The notes under the pieces: generated by a model
Told to the model about the DNA's origin: nothing
The model's database searches: none
What the model saw: only the letters and a program-made list of their open reading frames with translations
Made by a program: the position numbers and the translations under genes
Assembly (NCBI RefSeq): GCF_027887165.1
Contig: NC_077227.1
Location: forward strand, 70,691,252-70,755,251
Length of the DNA stretch: 64,000 nt
Direction of reading: 5' to 3'
Source of the DNA: Monodelphis domestica
Lineage: Eukaryota; Chordata; Mammalia; Didelphimorphia; Didelphidae
Part shown: positions 1 to 10,554 of the stretch, in pieces
Layout of the letters: every line of letters starts with the position of its first letter
How positions within the stretch are numbered: position 1 is the first letter of the stretch

Positions 1-125
1 GTAAATGAGCTTCCTCCTCACGCTTCTCTTGAAGAAGCCACTGCAACCGTTGCAAGCATAGATGCCGTAGTGCTTCCCACTGCTGCTGTCCCCACACACC
101 CTGCACAGGAGCCCCGGACTCAGAC
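1..125 (-). CDS. NR2E3: NR2E3 exon 2 (photoreceptor nuclear receptor, first zinc finger), runs off the window start
   Basis: Read on the minus strand, 125 to 1 encodes the N-terminal half of a nuclear-receptor DNA-binding domain: [20 protein letters not shown], then [15 protein letters not shown]. All four zinc-binding cysteines of the first finger and the P-box (CNGCSG) are visible. The sequence matches NR2E3 and differs from its paralogue NR2E1/TLX, which has CKVCGDRSSG and CDGCSG. NR2E3 is a retinal factor that represses cone genes and activates rod genes with CRX and NRL. The splice acceptor is a pyrimidine tract ending CTCCAG at 131-126. The exon opens with two bases of a glycine codon, the same phase as human exon 2, which begins at c.119 within Gly40. 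The human exon is 126 nt, so the window cuts this one a single base before its donor. Family identity is secure. Confidence 0.93.
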
Positions 126-519
126 CTGGAGGGGAGGGAAGAAGAGGACCCGACAGAGGAAGCATCTGAGCCTAGAAGAGACCCTCAGGGATTCTCAGCC
201 CAAGGCCAGTTCCCTTGGGGCTGGACTGGTGTGACGGCCACCGGTGCAGCCCAAACTCTGGCAGAGTCAGGGGCAGCCCGAGAGAAAGATGTGATGGGAC
301 TCCAGTGGTGATGCTTGGCGCCAGAGTCACACTGCTTGAAGACCAACCAAGGTACAGTTGTTTGGCTACCTCACGATGGAATAAATGACTTTCCAAGTTC
401 TTTTCCAAAGACATTGAATGCCTACATGTACAGAACGTTATGCTAAGCACCCAAACCAAAAAACAGCCTTTGCTCTCATGGAGTTCACAGACCAATGGGG
501 GAGGCAACACATAAATAAC

Positions 520-745
520 TGTGTGTCCAACTATTTATGACTCCACTTGGAGTTTTCTTGGCAGATACTGGAGTGATTTGCGATTTCCTTTTCTAGCTGA
601 TTTTACAGAAAAGGAAACTGAGGCCAACAGGATTATGGGACTTGCCCAGGCTCGTACAACTAATAAATGTCTGAGGCTGAGTTTGAATAAAGATGATTCC
701 TTCTGACTCCATGCCTGTCATTCTATCCACTGTGCCATCTAGTAC
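520..745 (-). mobile_element. RTE-tailed CORE-SINE
   Basis: Read on the plus strand the copy shows the reverse complement of the family: a tail piece resembling the RTE/BovB 3' end (tatttatgactccacttgg), then TTTTCTTGGCAGATACTGGA, a GGAAACTGAGG core and a tRNA-like head near 735. The same family recurs at 10868, 16985, 22995, 37040 and 60340 in this orientation, and at 42391 and 42910 in the other. Divergence is moderate. Confidence 0.75.
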
Positions 746-1101
746 CCCTATGTAGGAGATATATTCAGAATTAATGGAAAGTCATTTCAGTGGAGAGGTA
801 CTTGGGGGATAGGTGAAGGAGTTCGGGAAAGAGTTCTTGTAGAAAATAGAAGTTGACCTGATTCTTGAAAGAAGTCCCATGCCTATAATTTTGGCAGGAA
901 GAGTGAAAAACCTTTTCACCAGTGATCCCACTACTACGGAAGCCAAAGACAGAAAAGACCTTGATACAGAATAATTATAAGGAGGATCTTTGATAAAAAC
1001 AGAACACTAGTTGGTTGGTTGATACTGAACAACTTGTGGCATATGAATGCTGCACTACAAGAAATCAGGATTAAAATAAGAAATTCAAAGTATCTTGGGA
1101 A

Positions 1102-1295
1102 AATGGATGGATGGATGAATGGATGGACGGATGGATGGATGATTGAATGAATGGATGGATGGATGATTGAATGAATGGATGGATGGATGGATGATTGAAT
1201 GAATGGATGGATGGATGATTGAATGAATGGATGGATGGATGGATGGATGATTGAATGGATGGATGGATGGATGGATGGATGGATGGATGGATGGA
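1102..1295. repeat. ATGG/ATGA tetranucleotide array with higher-order structure
   Basis: About 190 bp of GGAT-type tetramers. Between 1130 and 1255 the array is organised into longer blocks of 24 or 28 bp, each made of a few GGAT units plus GATTGAATGAAT. The last 45 bp are uninterrupted GGAT. Open frames read across it are repeat artefacts. Confidence 0.95.
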
Positions 1296-1466
1296 CCCAG
1301 AATGAAGTAAACTGAACCAAGAGAACATACACAGTTGTGATCACCCCCCAACGAGGCAGTTGAGCTCTGATGAACTGGAATAGACAGTCTCAGTCAAGGG
1401 TCTACAGGAGTCTGTTCTAGTGGGAATTGCAAAATGCTCGATGAGTGTATTCACTCTTCAGAAATC

Positions 1467-1640
1467 AGCAAAAGCTACAAATCAGGACTGCATTGGCTGT
1501 TTGGGTGATTGTCTAAACTTAAGAAAATGATGGAGAAAATGTCAATAATGGAAATGAAACTTAAGTGTGTTAGGCATGCGTTTTCCCTCCAGAGAGTCTA
1601 TTGTTAAATACTGACTGCCATACCACTGTCTCAGTCCTAA
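1467..1640 (+). repeat. unclassified dispersed repeat, copy 1
   Basis: This segment resembles 51587-51745. Shared landmarks in the same order are a GCTACAA near the start, TTGATTGTCT or GTGATTGTCT, ACTTAAGAA, the 15-mer gatggagaaaatgt(t/c), an AGAGAGTC and a final ATGCCACTG or TACCACTG. I cannot name the family; it may be the end of an old LTR or DNA transposon. Confidence 0.5.
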
Positions 1641-1662
1641 AGATTAATAAGAAAATACATCT

Positions 1663-1860
1663 TCAGGACATCTAAGTGGTTCAATGGATTGAGACTAGAG
1701 GCAGGAAGTCCTGGGTTCAAATCTAGCCTCAGATACTTCCTCTAGTTGTGTGACCCTGGGTAAGTCACTTAACCCCCCTTGCCTAGTCCTTACCACTCCT
1801 CTGCCTTAGAATCAATACTTATTTCCAAGACAGAAGGTACGGGTTTAAAAATAAATAAAC
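1663..1860 (+). mobile_element. MAR1/WSINE1-like tRNA-derived SINE
   Basis: The copy has the tRNA-like head with GGGTTCAAATCTAGCCTCAG, then GTGTGACCCTGGGTAAGTCA, and the diagnostic 3' end AGACAGAAGGTACGGGTTTA followed by an A-rich tail. Copies of this family recur through the window on both strands. Confidence 0.85.
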
Positions 1861-2244
1861 ACATCTTGTCATGTGGCATCATTCATTCATTTGCTATTTT
1901 AGTTGGGTTTCTTTAAGTGTTTTTCACTGTTATAAGAAAAGTGTTCAAGAGGAAGGATGGGCATGGCAGGTTTAAGAGAAAATCACTAGATCATATAATC
2001 AAAAAGGTGACAAAAACCTTCTTAAAGGGCTTTAACAATGATATTATTTATTTATTTATAATTTTATTATTATTATTATTTAATTATTTAATTTATGTAA
2101 TTAATATTAAATAATATGTTATTATTTATAATATCCTGTAGCTGCACAATTGCAGTTCTCCTGCCCATACACATGATATGTGTGTATGTGGGAGGGTAAA
2201 ATTGGGAACATTGGGAAAGAAGAAGCCTCAGGGATCAGCTTGGA
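1861..2244. repeat. AT-rich stretch with TTA/TTTA low-complexity core
   Basis: Positions 2041-2130 are nearly pure A and T with TTATT-type units. The flanks show nothing recognisable. Confidence 0.7.
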
Positions 2245-2445
2245 GGCAGCTAGGTAGCCTAGTGGGTAGATCACTGCACTCTTAGTCAGGAAGACTTTGG
2301 TTCAAATCCTACCTAGACACTAGCAGTGGGATCCTGGAACAAGCCACTTAAGAATTATGTGCCTCAGTTTCCTCATCTGTAAAACTAGAAGTTTAGACTC
2401 AAAGGCATCTAAGAAAGCTCTGACTGAATGCTCTCATGATCCAGA
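2245..2445 (+). mobile_element. MIR-like CORE-SINE
   Basis: GGCAGCTAGGTAGCCTAGTG head, GGTTCAAATCC box B, and CCTCAGTTTCCTCATCTGTA core are in order. It is an old and diverged copy without a clear tail. Confidence 0.75.
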
Positions 2446-2949
2446 CAATCTAAACATCAGCCAGTCTGTTCTAAGACCCAGCAGCTAATACTCAGGGCGC
2501 AGAAGACAAACATTCCTGGCTTTATTATTCAAGCAGCTTCTTCTGAACAATATGCTCCTGTCTTTGCCATCTGACAGGCTCAAAAACTGGTTTGGAGCTA
2601 ATACGGTGAAATTTAATAGGCATCCATGAAAAGCCCTTCACATCACTTCCAGAAATCAGCTACAAATCAGGTACAAGATGGGGGAAGGTGTCGCTGGATA
2701 ACAGTTAGTTTGAAAAAAAAAAACCCAAGGGTTTTAGTGGACCAAAAGCTCAATAGCAGTCCAAGAGGCCATTGTGATTTGGGGCTTCATTAAGAGAAGT
2801 TATGCTTTCAGGAATAAAGAAGGGAGAATGATGGAGAGGAATGTTGGGTTCCGTTCTGGGTTCTGGATTTTAGGAAAGACATTTTTGAAAGCTGGAAAAT
2901 ATCCAGGAGAGGGCAATCAGAGGGGGAAAGCCCTCAACTCTGTTTCATA

Positions 2950-3215
2950 TAATAATAATTAATATTTATAAAAATGCTTTTGAGGTTTAGAAATGTGCTT
3001 TAGGAATAGTATCTCATTTCATCTTCACAACAAATTCTGTGAAGTGGGTGTGTTATCCTTATTTGCATTTTAGAGATGAGAAAACCAAGACAGAGAATGA
3101 TTAAGTAATTTAGCCAGAGACCCAGAGCCAGTAAGTGTTTGAGGCAGGATTTGAACACAGCTCTTTCTAACTCCAAGCCCAACACTCTAAACACTGAGCC
3201 ACCAGCTGCCTCATA
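2950..3215 (-). mobile_element. Ther-1/MIR3-like SINE
   Basis: The copy contains the reverse-complement landmarks of the family: TATCTCATTTCATCTTCACAA, the diverged core GATGAGAAAACCAAGAC, GATTTGAACACAG and a terminal GAGCCACCAGCTGCC. It is nearly full length. Confidence 0.75.
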
Positions 3216-3880
3216 CGAGAATCATTTGGAGGGATGAGGGACATTTGGTCTGAAGAAGGGAAGATTCAGGGCAAACATATAGAAAAGAAATTCACTTTTG
3301 GGACCCAGATGGCAGGACCAAGAATAATAAAAGTGGCAAAAAGACAAAACACACCTTACTTTAGTGGGAAACTTCATCATAATTTGAGTAGAATGAGCTA
3401 AGCAGGGAGGCAGTGGATCCTTTGTTCCTAGAGCATTATTATTGCTCAGGAATGTTAGCGTAAGGATTCTTTTCTAGGTTGAACTATGTCATCTCTGCAT
3501 TCCCTTCCAGCTCTGAATTCTGATTTGGCAATATCCAAAGCAGAAAAGATATAGAATTATAAATAAGTTTTAACTCTTTAAAAGTCTGTATTCCTCAGGA
3601 AAAGGAGGTTGGTGAGGGGGTGAAGAAAAGCACCGAGGGTGTAGGAAATAAAGCCCCATAGCCCGCCAGCCCTGAGCCCACGCTGAGGCGTGAGATCATG
3701 CAAAGCCATAACTAGCTTTCTCCATATCTGAGGAAGTGGCATGTTTTAGGGCAAATTCAGTTGAAAAAAGATTATAGCACCCTGGTCCCTGTGGAGAAAG
3801 AGCAGGGCAGCAACCAGAGTATCTAGGGTAATGCCACTGATCAAGTAGCCACCTATTAGCTTCCTAATTTAACAATAATA

Positions 3881-4158
3881 ATTCTCCTCCTCCTCTTGCA
3901 TCTCCTTCTCCTCTTCCTTCTCTTCCTCCTCCTTCCTCTTCCTTCTTCTTCTTCCTCCCTCTCCTCCTCCTTCTCTTCTTCCTTTTCCTTCTCTTCTTCT
4001 TCCTCCTCCTCCATCTCCTTCTCCTTCTCTTCCTCCTTCTCCTCCTCCTTCTCTTCCTCCTTCTTCTCTTCTTCCTCTTCCTTCTTCTCTTCTTCCTCCT
4101 CCTTCTCCTTTTTCTCCCCTCCTCTTCCTCCTCCTCCTTCCTCTTCCTCCTTCTTCTT
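3881..4158. repeat. polypyrimidine tract (CTT/CCT)n
   Basis: About 280 bp with almost no purines on the plus strand, interrupted only by short words such as GCA and ATC. Such tracts can adopt triplex (H-DNA) structure. The long open frames here, rich in Ser/Phe/Leu or Glu/Lys/Arg, are artefacts. Confidence 0.95.
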
Positions 4159-4328
4159 ATCAACATCATCCTTATTATTATTAACTTGGTATATTTGTTG
4201 CATTCTTTCAATGCTGCTGGAAAAGTATAAGCACTGTCAATAGCTATATCCCTGGTGCCCTGGGGCAATGTCCCTGCTGTCCTTCCGTAGCCACAACTCA
4301 GAAAGTGTATCTAATGATGAGGCCAGCC

Positions 4329-4329
<1 letters not shown>

Positions 4330-4376
<47 letters not shown>

Positions 4377-4412
4377 CACACGCACACACGCACACGCACA
4401 CGCAGACACACA
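4330..4412. repeat. CA microsatellite
   Basis: About 83 bp of CA dinucleotides, pure for the first 40 bp and then interrupted by CGCA and CAGA variants. Confidence 0.97.
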
Positions 4413-4454
4413 TTTATAGAGACAAACACAAATGTGCTTCACATCAGTATTTTC

Positions 4455-4675
4455 AGGGGCAGAGTGGTACAGTGGGAAAGCTCTGGTTCTGGAGTCAAAA
4501 GCCTTGGGTTCCAGTTCTGCCTCTGATGCTTACTACCTATGTGACTTTGGACAAGTTGCTTAGCCTGGTAAGGGAGGTAGGAGACCAAACCTCAGTTTCC
4601 TCATTTAGAATATGAAGTGGGTGGACTACACAGCCTCTGAGGCCCTTTCCAGCTCTAGATCTATGATTTCATAGT
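4455..4675 (+). mobile_element. MIR/CORE-SINE
   Basis: GGGTTCCAGTTCTGCCTCTG, CCTCAGTTTCCTCATTTAGA and the 3' end CCTTTCCAGCTCTAGATCTATG are in order. The copy is close to full length. Confidence 0.8.
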
Positions 4676-5029
4676 TCTAGGGGTACCATATGGCTCTGAA
4701 TCACTGAACCCCACAGTCTCTGAGCGATCAAAAATTTAGGTCTCTCAAAGGGCAAAGTAGAAACACATGGTGAGCATCTTATCAATGAAAACTTCCATGC
4801 AAGAAGAGGCACAAGAAATATCCAGGTTCTATCCTTTGCCCCTGTCATATTTGGGTTTTTTATCATATTTGCTGGCATATACATCTTATCTCCCTATTAG
4901 ATTACAAAGCCTGCAAAAACAGTGACTATATTCATTTTAATTTTTACACAAAAATTCATGTACAGCAAAAGATGAGCAAATGCTTATAAACTGAATTTTT
5001 TTTAAGTAATCAGGAAAAGATTTGGAAAA

Positions 5030-5245
5030 TGAGGGGATACCCATCAATTGGGGAATGACTGAACACACACACTGTGATAGGTATATGATGGTGATGGAAA
5101 ACTATTGTGCTATAAAAAATGACAAGCAGAATGATTTCAAAAAAACCTCAATATATGAACAGATGCAAAGTGAAATGAGCAGAGCCAAGAGAGCACAATA
5201 GTAGCACTATTGTAAAGAGAGACCTGTGTATTTCGGTAATATCAC
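5030..5245 (+). mobile_element. L1 LINE 3' fragment
   Basis: Contains the marsupial L1 3' landmarks: CCATCAATTGGGGAATGACT, a diverged GGAAAACTATTGTGCTATAA and GAAATGAGCAGAGCCAAGAG. It is diverged and truncated at both ends. Confidence 0.8.
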
Positions 5246-5967
5246 TCCGACAAACTCACGATGGGAGTGTGTAAGGGGAGCAAACACAGCGGCTGCTCCT
5301 CAGTGTCAGGGGGTGCAGATTTAAGGGAGAAGAGGCATGAAAGACCTAAAAATACCCACATTCACATTCCCACGCTCAGTCTGTCCCCTAGTTAGAAAGT
5401 GACTCCTGCACCCCTGATGCTCATAGGACAAAGCCTAAAGAAAGTGCCTGGCATTCAATCTTCGGTGCTCAAGTCCTCGGCATGGGGACCTCTGGGTCCA
5501 GCCACGTCCTCTCCTCCCTCCCTGCTCCAGTGCCCCATCCCTCCCTCCCTCTTGCCTTCTCTAGATAGAGTCCTGAAGGAGTTGCTGGCACCAGACCCCA
5601 AGCCAGATCCCATTACTGGCCACCTCCAAGCCCCCCACTCACTGGTCTTTGTCACCATCATACTTTAATTTTCAGTCACACAAGCAATTTTTCTGACTAC
5701 TAACTGCCTCCATCAGCTGGGTTTAGCATCATGTATCTCTCCCAAACCTGCTATGTTTTCTCATTCATGAAGAGAAGCTTTTTTTTTTTTTGCATCATAT
5801 ATTGCTATCTGCTCTCCAAGCCCAGAGAAACCACAGAAAGGACGCAGTCCCTGAGAGAGTTACTAGATGGGGTTCCGAGATCCCCCGAAATGAATCAACA
5901 AGATATCTTTGGCCCAGATGGATCATTCCAGTTCCAAATGAATATTGGATATGTCCCAGGCAAGGGC

Positions 5968-6180
5968 TATCATGCATGGCACAGCGGAAGAAAAGGCTAG
6001 CTGTCGATTCAGATAGAACTGGGTTCAAATTCTGCCTCTGACACTGGGTGATCTTTGGTAAGTCCCTTAAATCCCAGGGCATCTCCCTAAGACAGTAAAT
6101 TGCAGGCGAGTTGTTCTGTATTGACAGAGGGAGTTTCTGCACTAGTTGCAGTTCCCAGTACTGAAGAAATCACAGGTCCA
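5968..6180 (+). mobile_element. tRNA-derived SINE
   Basis: TGGGTTCAAATTCTGCCTCTG head, a diverged body, and the characteristic 3' phrase GAAATCACAGGTCC near 6166-6179. Confidence 0.65.
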
Positions 6181-7041
6181 ACTGGGAAAATACAACTAAT
6201 CATACACACGTTCCAATTCATTCAAAATTCAATTCATTCAAAAATGAACTCAGTGTAGATGAATGGTTTTCAGGGTCACTATTTTAAAAGGTTTACCTTG
6301 GTCAGTGGGAGTGGAGGAGGAGGAGGAAAAAAATGGATCTTGATGGTGTCATTCAAAGACAGCCCATGTCCTGCTGGAGCTAAGGAGCCCCGTGCCTTGG
6401 TGCCCAGTTAGGGGTGTCCTGGGCGTGGGTGCTCAGCAAAAAAAAAAAAAAAAAAGATCTGAGGTTGCTTCTCTGCTCTAGGCTCCTTAAGGGTTCTCCA
6501 CCATTTAGCCACCCCAAAACTTTAGCAATAAGATTGTGACCACTTTAATGTAGATTTTGCTTGGGGGAGGGAATAAGGGAAGCGGTTCTTGGTGAAAAAA
6601 AAAAGGCATTCCTCTGCACTTTTGGCTGCCTGAGAAGAGCTGGTATTTCTCCAGAGACAATCCTGGAGGAGAGAGATGTCCATCATGCATGTGGTCCACA
6701 AAACTCCCAAGGGCAACCCAAACGAGATTAAAAAGTAACTGGGAAATTTAACCAAATAAATAAAAATACAAGACATAGATAATGTTGCGATGTGGCTTTC
6801 TACGTCAATATGCAACGTGCAGGGATTCTTACAAATGATTCTTACCTTCGTTTCTATTTATCTGATCCCTTTCTGTAACCTAAAGGCTTTCTAGGAAAAC
6901 ATTCTTGTCCATCTTACAAGGTTCCTTCCTCTTGAATTTATCTCCCTTCCAGTTGTACTACCCCTCACCCAAGATGGCATCAAGGACTATAGGGCAAACA
7001 GGGAAGGGGTCCCCCAGACAGGAAATGAGCAGAGCCCTTAC

Positions 7042-7099
7042 CTGCCTGGCTGTCCTCCCGGTCAGTGGGTATGGAGGGATCAGTGGGGGAAGCAGACAT
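7042..7099 (-). CDS. NR2E3: NR2E3 exon 1, coding part with start codon
   Basis: On the minus strand an ATG at 7099 opens 19 codons (MSASPTDPSIPTDREDSQA) plus one G, followed by a strong donor GTAAGG at 7041. The single leftover G joins the GT that begins exon 2 to make the glycine codon, the same junction phase as in human NR2E3. The Glu-Asp near the end lines up with the Glu-Asp of the human GLGEDPTG. A is present at -3 of the start codon. The predicted N-terminus before the shared glycine is 19 residues, against 39 in human, so this disordered region is either shorter here or starts at another ATG. There is no RNA evidence; the call rests on phase, donor, position and the weak local similarity. 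Confidence 0.72.
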
Positions 7100-8555
7100 C
7101 CTTGAACTCTGCAGGAAAGGAGGGTGGACCTCAGTGGGGAAGCCTTGAGAAAATTCCCTTGTGCCACAGCCTAGGGCTGATCCAGAGGAGCACCCAGGGG
7201 ACCTGGGTCTCCAAGGACCAATCCGCTGTCCTCTGAGAAGTGTGGCTGTTTCTTGGGAACCTTCAGATTCCAGTCATTTCTGGCTTCCTAGCAGTGAGAG
7301 TGAACCCCAGCATCATTCCTCCTTATTGAGAACCCAGCCAAGAAACATGGAGAAATGATCTGACTTCTAATGCAGGCAGAGCAAACTGCACAAAAGCTAG
7401 AAGACGGAGGGGGTCCAGACCTGCAGCTTGGCTCATCAGGCATTCAGGAGACCCAGAAGTGGAGAGAGAGCCCCCAGGAGTGGAGGGAGAGCCCCCAAGA
7501 GGGCCAGCTGGAGAGGGGGCTTCCTCTCCTTTTCTTTCCCTTTCTCCTTTGGGTTCTCCTCACTCTGCCTTCTCTGTCTCTCCTTCTTTCTTCTTCTCAG
7601 GCACTCTTTCTTTTTCTCTCCTTCACTCTCTCTACTTCTCCATTTTCACTTTCTGGTTCTCTCTTCCTCTCTCTCCTCCCCTCTGACGCTCTTCAGCCCT
7701 AGCTGTGTCCCTCTGTGTCTGTCAGCCTCTCTGTCCTAGGCTGAAAGTGGTCTCTTTTGCCTCCTGGCTGTGTGTGCCTGTTGTCTTGCCCTCCTGCGAG
7801 CTCCCCAGGCGCACAGGCAGGAAGATTACCTCCTAACCCCATGTAAGCAGATGCCTGACTGTCATCCTCTTAATCTTTACTGTGTCTCCAAAGGTGGATC
7901 AATCAGCCACGCAATGAAGAATTAAAAAGGTGCTGAGGCCAGTCAATGAGGCTCAGGTGTTGCCAGCCCATTGTAACCCTAGACCCGGGACACCGCGGAA
8001 GCCTGACAAAGCCATCCGGCCCCCTGCCCACCCAGCCCAGCCCGCTCTCTCCCCTCAATGCCCCTTTCTCTTGCCCTTAGAGAACGATTACATCTTATTT
8101 GTTCAACCTTCACTTAGGTTTTGAAGTGAGTTTTGGCTCCATTTCCCATTGGGAATTTGATCTCTCTGAGTCCCTCAGAGAGAACTGATACCCCCTCCTT
8201 TCTCTGCTAGAGCGATGACTTCCCATTCACCCCCAATCTCTCCATTCACTGGGCTTTTGGAGGCGTCTGGGAGGGATCACACACTAGACAGGGCAGCTAA
8301 TAATAATAAGATCTTTAATGCCGGATGACTTTCTCACCTTGGCAGATTGCTCGAAGTCTCTAACCTTGGGAGAGAGTGGGAGGAGGGGGAAATAGAGTTC
8401 CTACACTGTTGAGGAGGGGACAGAGGACATAATTATAGGGTTTGAAAAGTGGGCGCTCCTTTGTGTCTCGTAGCCCAGAGAGATTTCTAAAAATGCCTAT
8501 CGATCCAGGACTCTGGGGCAGAGTTCTTCATCTGGAGTCTAAAAACCCAACTTTC
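7100..8555 (-). promoter_or_regulatory. NR2E3: NR2E3 5' flank, putative promoter region
   Basis: This is the sequence immediately upstream of the NR2E3 start codon (minus strand). It is largely repeat-free out to 8555, apart from a pyrimidine-rich stretch at 7530-7700 and a 21-bp direct duplication near 7459-7500. CRX-like cores are present (CAATCC at 7219-7224, TTAATC near 7871), which fits a photoreceptor gene, but such six-base matches are weak. I see no TATA box. The transcription start cannot be placed. Confidence 0.35.
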
Positions 8556-8556
8556 T

Positions 8557-9101
8557 TTTCTTTTTTTATTTGAAAAATTTTTATTTAATTAATTAATTTT
8601 GAATATTTTTCCATTGTTACATGATTTATGTTCTTTCCTTCCCCTCTTCCCACCCCTCTCCTGTAGCCAAGAAGCAACTCCACTGAGTTTTACTTGTGTC
8701 ATTGATCAAGACCCATTTCTATATTATTAATATTTGCACCAGGATGATCATTTAGAGTCTACGTCCCCAATCATATCCCCATCAAACCATGTGATCAAGC
8801 AATTGTTTTTCTTCTGTGTTTCCACTCCCACGGTTCTTCCTCTGGATGTGGATAGTGTTCTTTCTCATAAGTCCCTCCTGAATTGTTCTGGATCATTGCA
8901 TTGCTGCTAGTAGAGAAGTCCATTACATTCGATTGTACCACAGTGTATCAGTCTCTGTATACAATGTTCTCCTGGTTCCACCCCTTTCACTCTGCATCAA
9001 TTCCTGGAAGTCTTTCCAGTTCACATGGAATTCCTCCAGTTCATTATTCCTTTCAGCACAATAGTATCCCCTCACTAACAGATACCACAATTTTAAACCT
9101 G
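8557..9101 (-). mobile_element. L1 LINE 3' end, 5' truncated
   Basis: On the plus strand it begins with a T-rich run and TTTAATTAATTAATTTTGAA and continues through the L1 3' end to AGATACCACAATTTTAAACC. A possible target duplication ACTTTCT flanks it (8550-8556 and 9102-9108). It is a diverged relative of the copies at 27786 and 46808. Confidence 0.85.
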
Positions 9102-9439
9102 ACTTTCTAAAAAATGTCAATAGCTATATTTCAATGTGTTTTATTGAAATTCTTGAGTTTTAATTTTATAGATTTAAAAACTTTATTCTGAGAAGAGGTT
9201 TAACCAGACTGCCAAATATGTTCTTAACATAAAACCCCCCTAACTCTGTGCTGACAAAGAGGACCCCATTCTGGAGCAAGAAGAATGAGGAGAGGGAGAA
9301 ATCGGGGCAACAATGTCTGTATATTCTCTATAAGAAGAGAGCAGGACAGGTCAGGAAGAAGGCTAATTTTCACTTTTTGAATCCCAGGGAACACATAGGA
9401 AGCCCTCGTACCTCGCAGTGTCCTCACATAGTTGGCTTC

Positions 9440-9472
9440 AATGATAAAAGGGGGAAAACCCCTTTATCATTT
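9440..9472. repeat. inverted repeat (hairpin)
   Basis: AATGATAAAAGGGG and CCCCTTTATCATT are inverse complements apart from one extra A, separated by a short GAAAA loop. The resulting stem is about 13 bp. It lies in otherwise unremarkable intergenic sequence. Confidence 0.85.
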
Positions 9473-9519
9473 TGTAATACCCACTTTGTGCTAGATTGAC
9501 TAGCTTTTAATGGACTGGC

Positions 9520-9673
9520 CATTGCAGAGTCCTCTGCTAGGTTCCTGAAGATATTCCCACACTCTAAGGAATCTCCATGAAAATTGGACTAGAAGAGCAT
9601 TGCAGAACCTCTGTTAGGTTCCTGAAGATATTCCTACACTAATGAATCGCCATGAAAAATTGAACTAGAAGAA
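9520..9673. repeat. tandem duplication of a 76-78 bp unit
   Basis: Copy 1 (9520-9597) and copy 2 (9598-9673) both start CATTGCAGA, share GGTTCCTGAAGATATTCC, and end CTAGAAGAG or CTAGAAGAA. Identity is roughly 85-90% by eye, with small indels. The sequence resembles no repeat I know. Confidence 0.9.
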
Positions 9674-10554
9674 CAGAAAGATTTGGGGATGTTCCCTCCA
9701 ATATTGCAAATTACAATCCACCCATGCCTGCCCTCCCCTGAGACTTGTCTGCAGCCTCCCATACATTTGCCACAAAGGCTCTACCCTCCACGCTAGGCAT
9801 CCTTTGTTCCTTCCTTTTGACATCACAAGGATTCTAGGGGAGCTCAAAGACCTTCCTTCTATTGGTTCTCTCTCCCTCTCACCTCCAGCCCATTAAACAA
9901 GTCTTGATATATAAGATTCTGGAGCTATGTCACTCCTCTGTAAGATACAGTAGATTCAAAAGATTAGGAGAAGCACAAGAAAGCATTGTATAGGAATGGA
10001 TACAAGGGGAAATAAGAAGAATCAGGAAAACAATAAACACAATGGCATCAACCATGTCATTATGGGATGGGACAGAGAAAATAGGGAAAAATTAAAATTA
10101 AGTTGAATGTTGTGTAACTAGAATGATCCCAGAGAGGAGATGGGAATGTCCCTTGTTCCCTCTGTTGGACAGGTAAGAGTCTATGGCTGTGACATTGCAT
10201 ACACTGCCAGGTTCAGGTGATGTTAGTTTTGCTGAAATGGCTTCTTTTTTCTCTCCCTTTTTTCACTCTTGTTATGAGGAATGACTGTCTCAATGGGGGA
10301 GAGAGAACATTGGGAAAGAAAGGTGATGTAAACCCAAAAGATAGCAATAGGAGGAGCCTTAAAATTTGTACATTGCACAGATTTTCAGACTTTTTCAATG
10401 TTTTCAAATCAATGTATAGATCAGCAACACTCATTTTTTCCTCAATCATTTTCTTTTTTATGCGTCTTTAGAGAATACTATGTGTTATATTGGATGACTC
10501 TCCAGGGGTAGGAAGAGAGGAAAAGATGATGAAGCTGGGAAAGCTGGTGAAAAT
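9674..10554. other. intergenic, nothing recognised
   Basis: No open frame with gene-like features and no repeat I can name, apart from short A/T-rich runs. Confidence 0.5.

Larger units (their letters stand above)
126..7041 (-). other. NR2E3: NR2E3 intron 1
   Basis: A phase-1 intron of about 6.9 kb with donor GTAAGG at 7041-7036 and acceptor CTCCAG at 131-126 (minus strand). It is filled with SINEs, one L1 fragment, an ATGG-type array, a 280-bp polypyrimidine tract and a CA microsatellite, each listed separately. Unique stretches without anything recognisable are 126-519, 746-1101, 2446-2949, 3216-3880, 4676-5029, 5246-5967 and 6181-7041. The stretch near 5380-5660 may be very old LINE sequence. 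Confidence 0.7.

Noticed and set aside
1..125. Possibility that the zinc-finger exon belongs to NR2E1/TLX or another receptor
   Set aside because: [20 protein letters not shown] with RSVRRKLIY fits NR2E3. TLX has CKVCGDRSSG and CDGC. The phase-1 start also fits NR2E3 exon 2.
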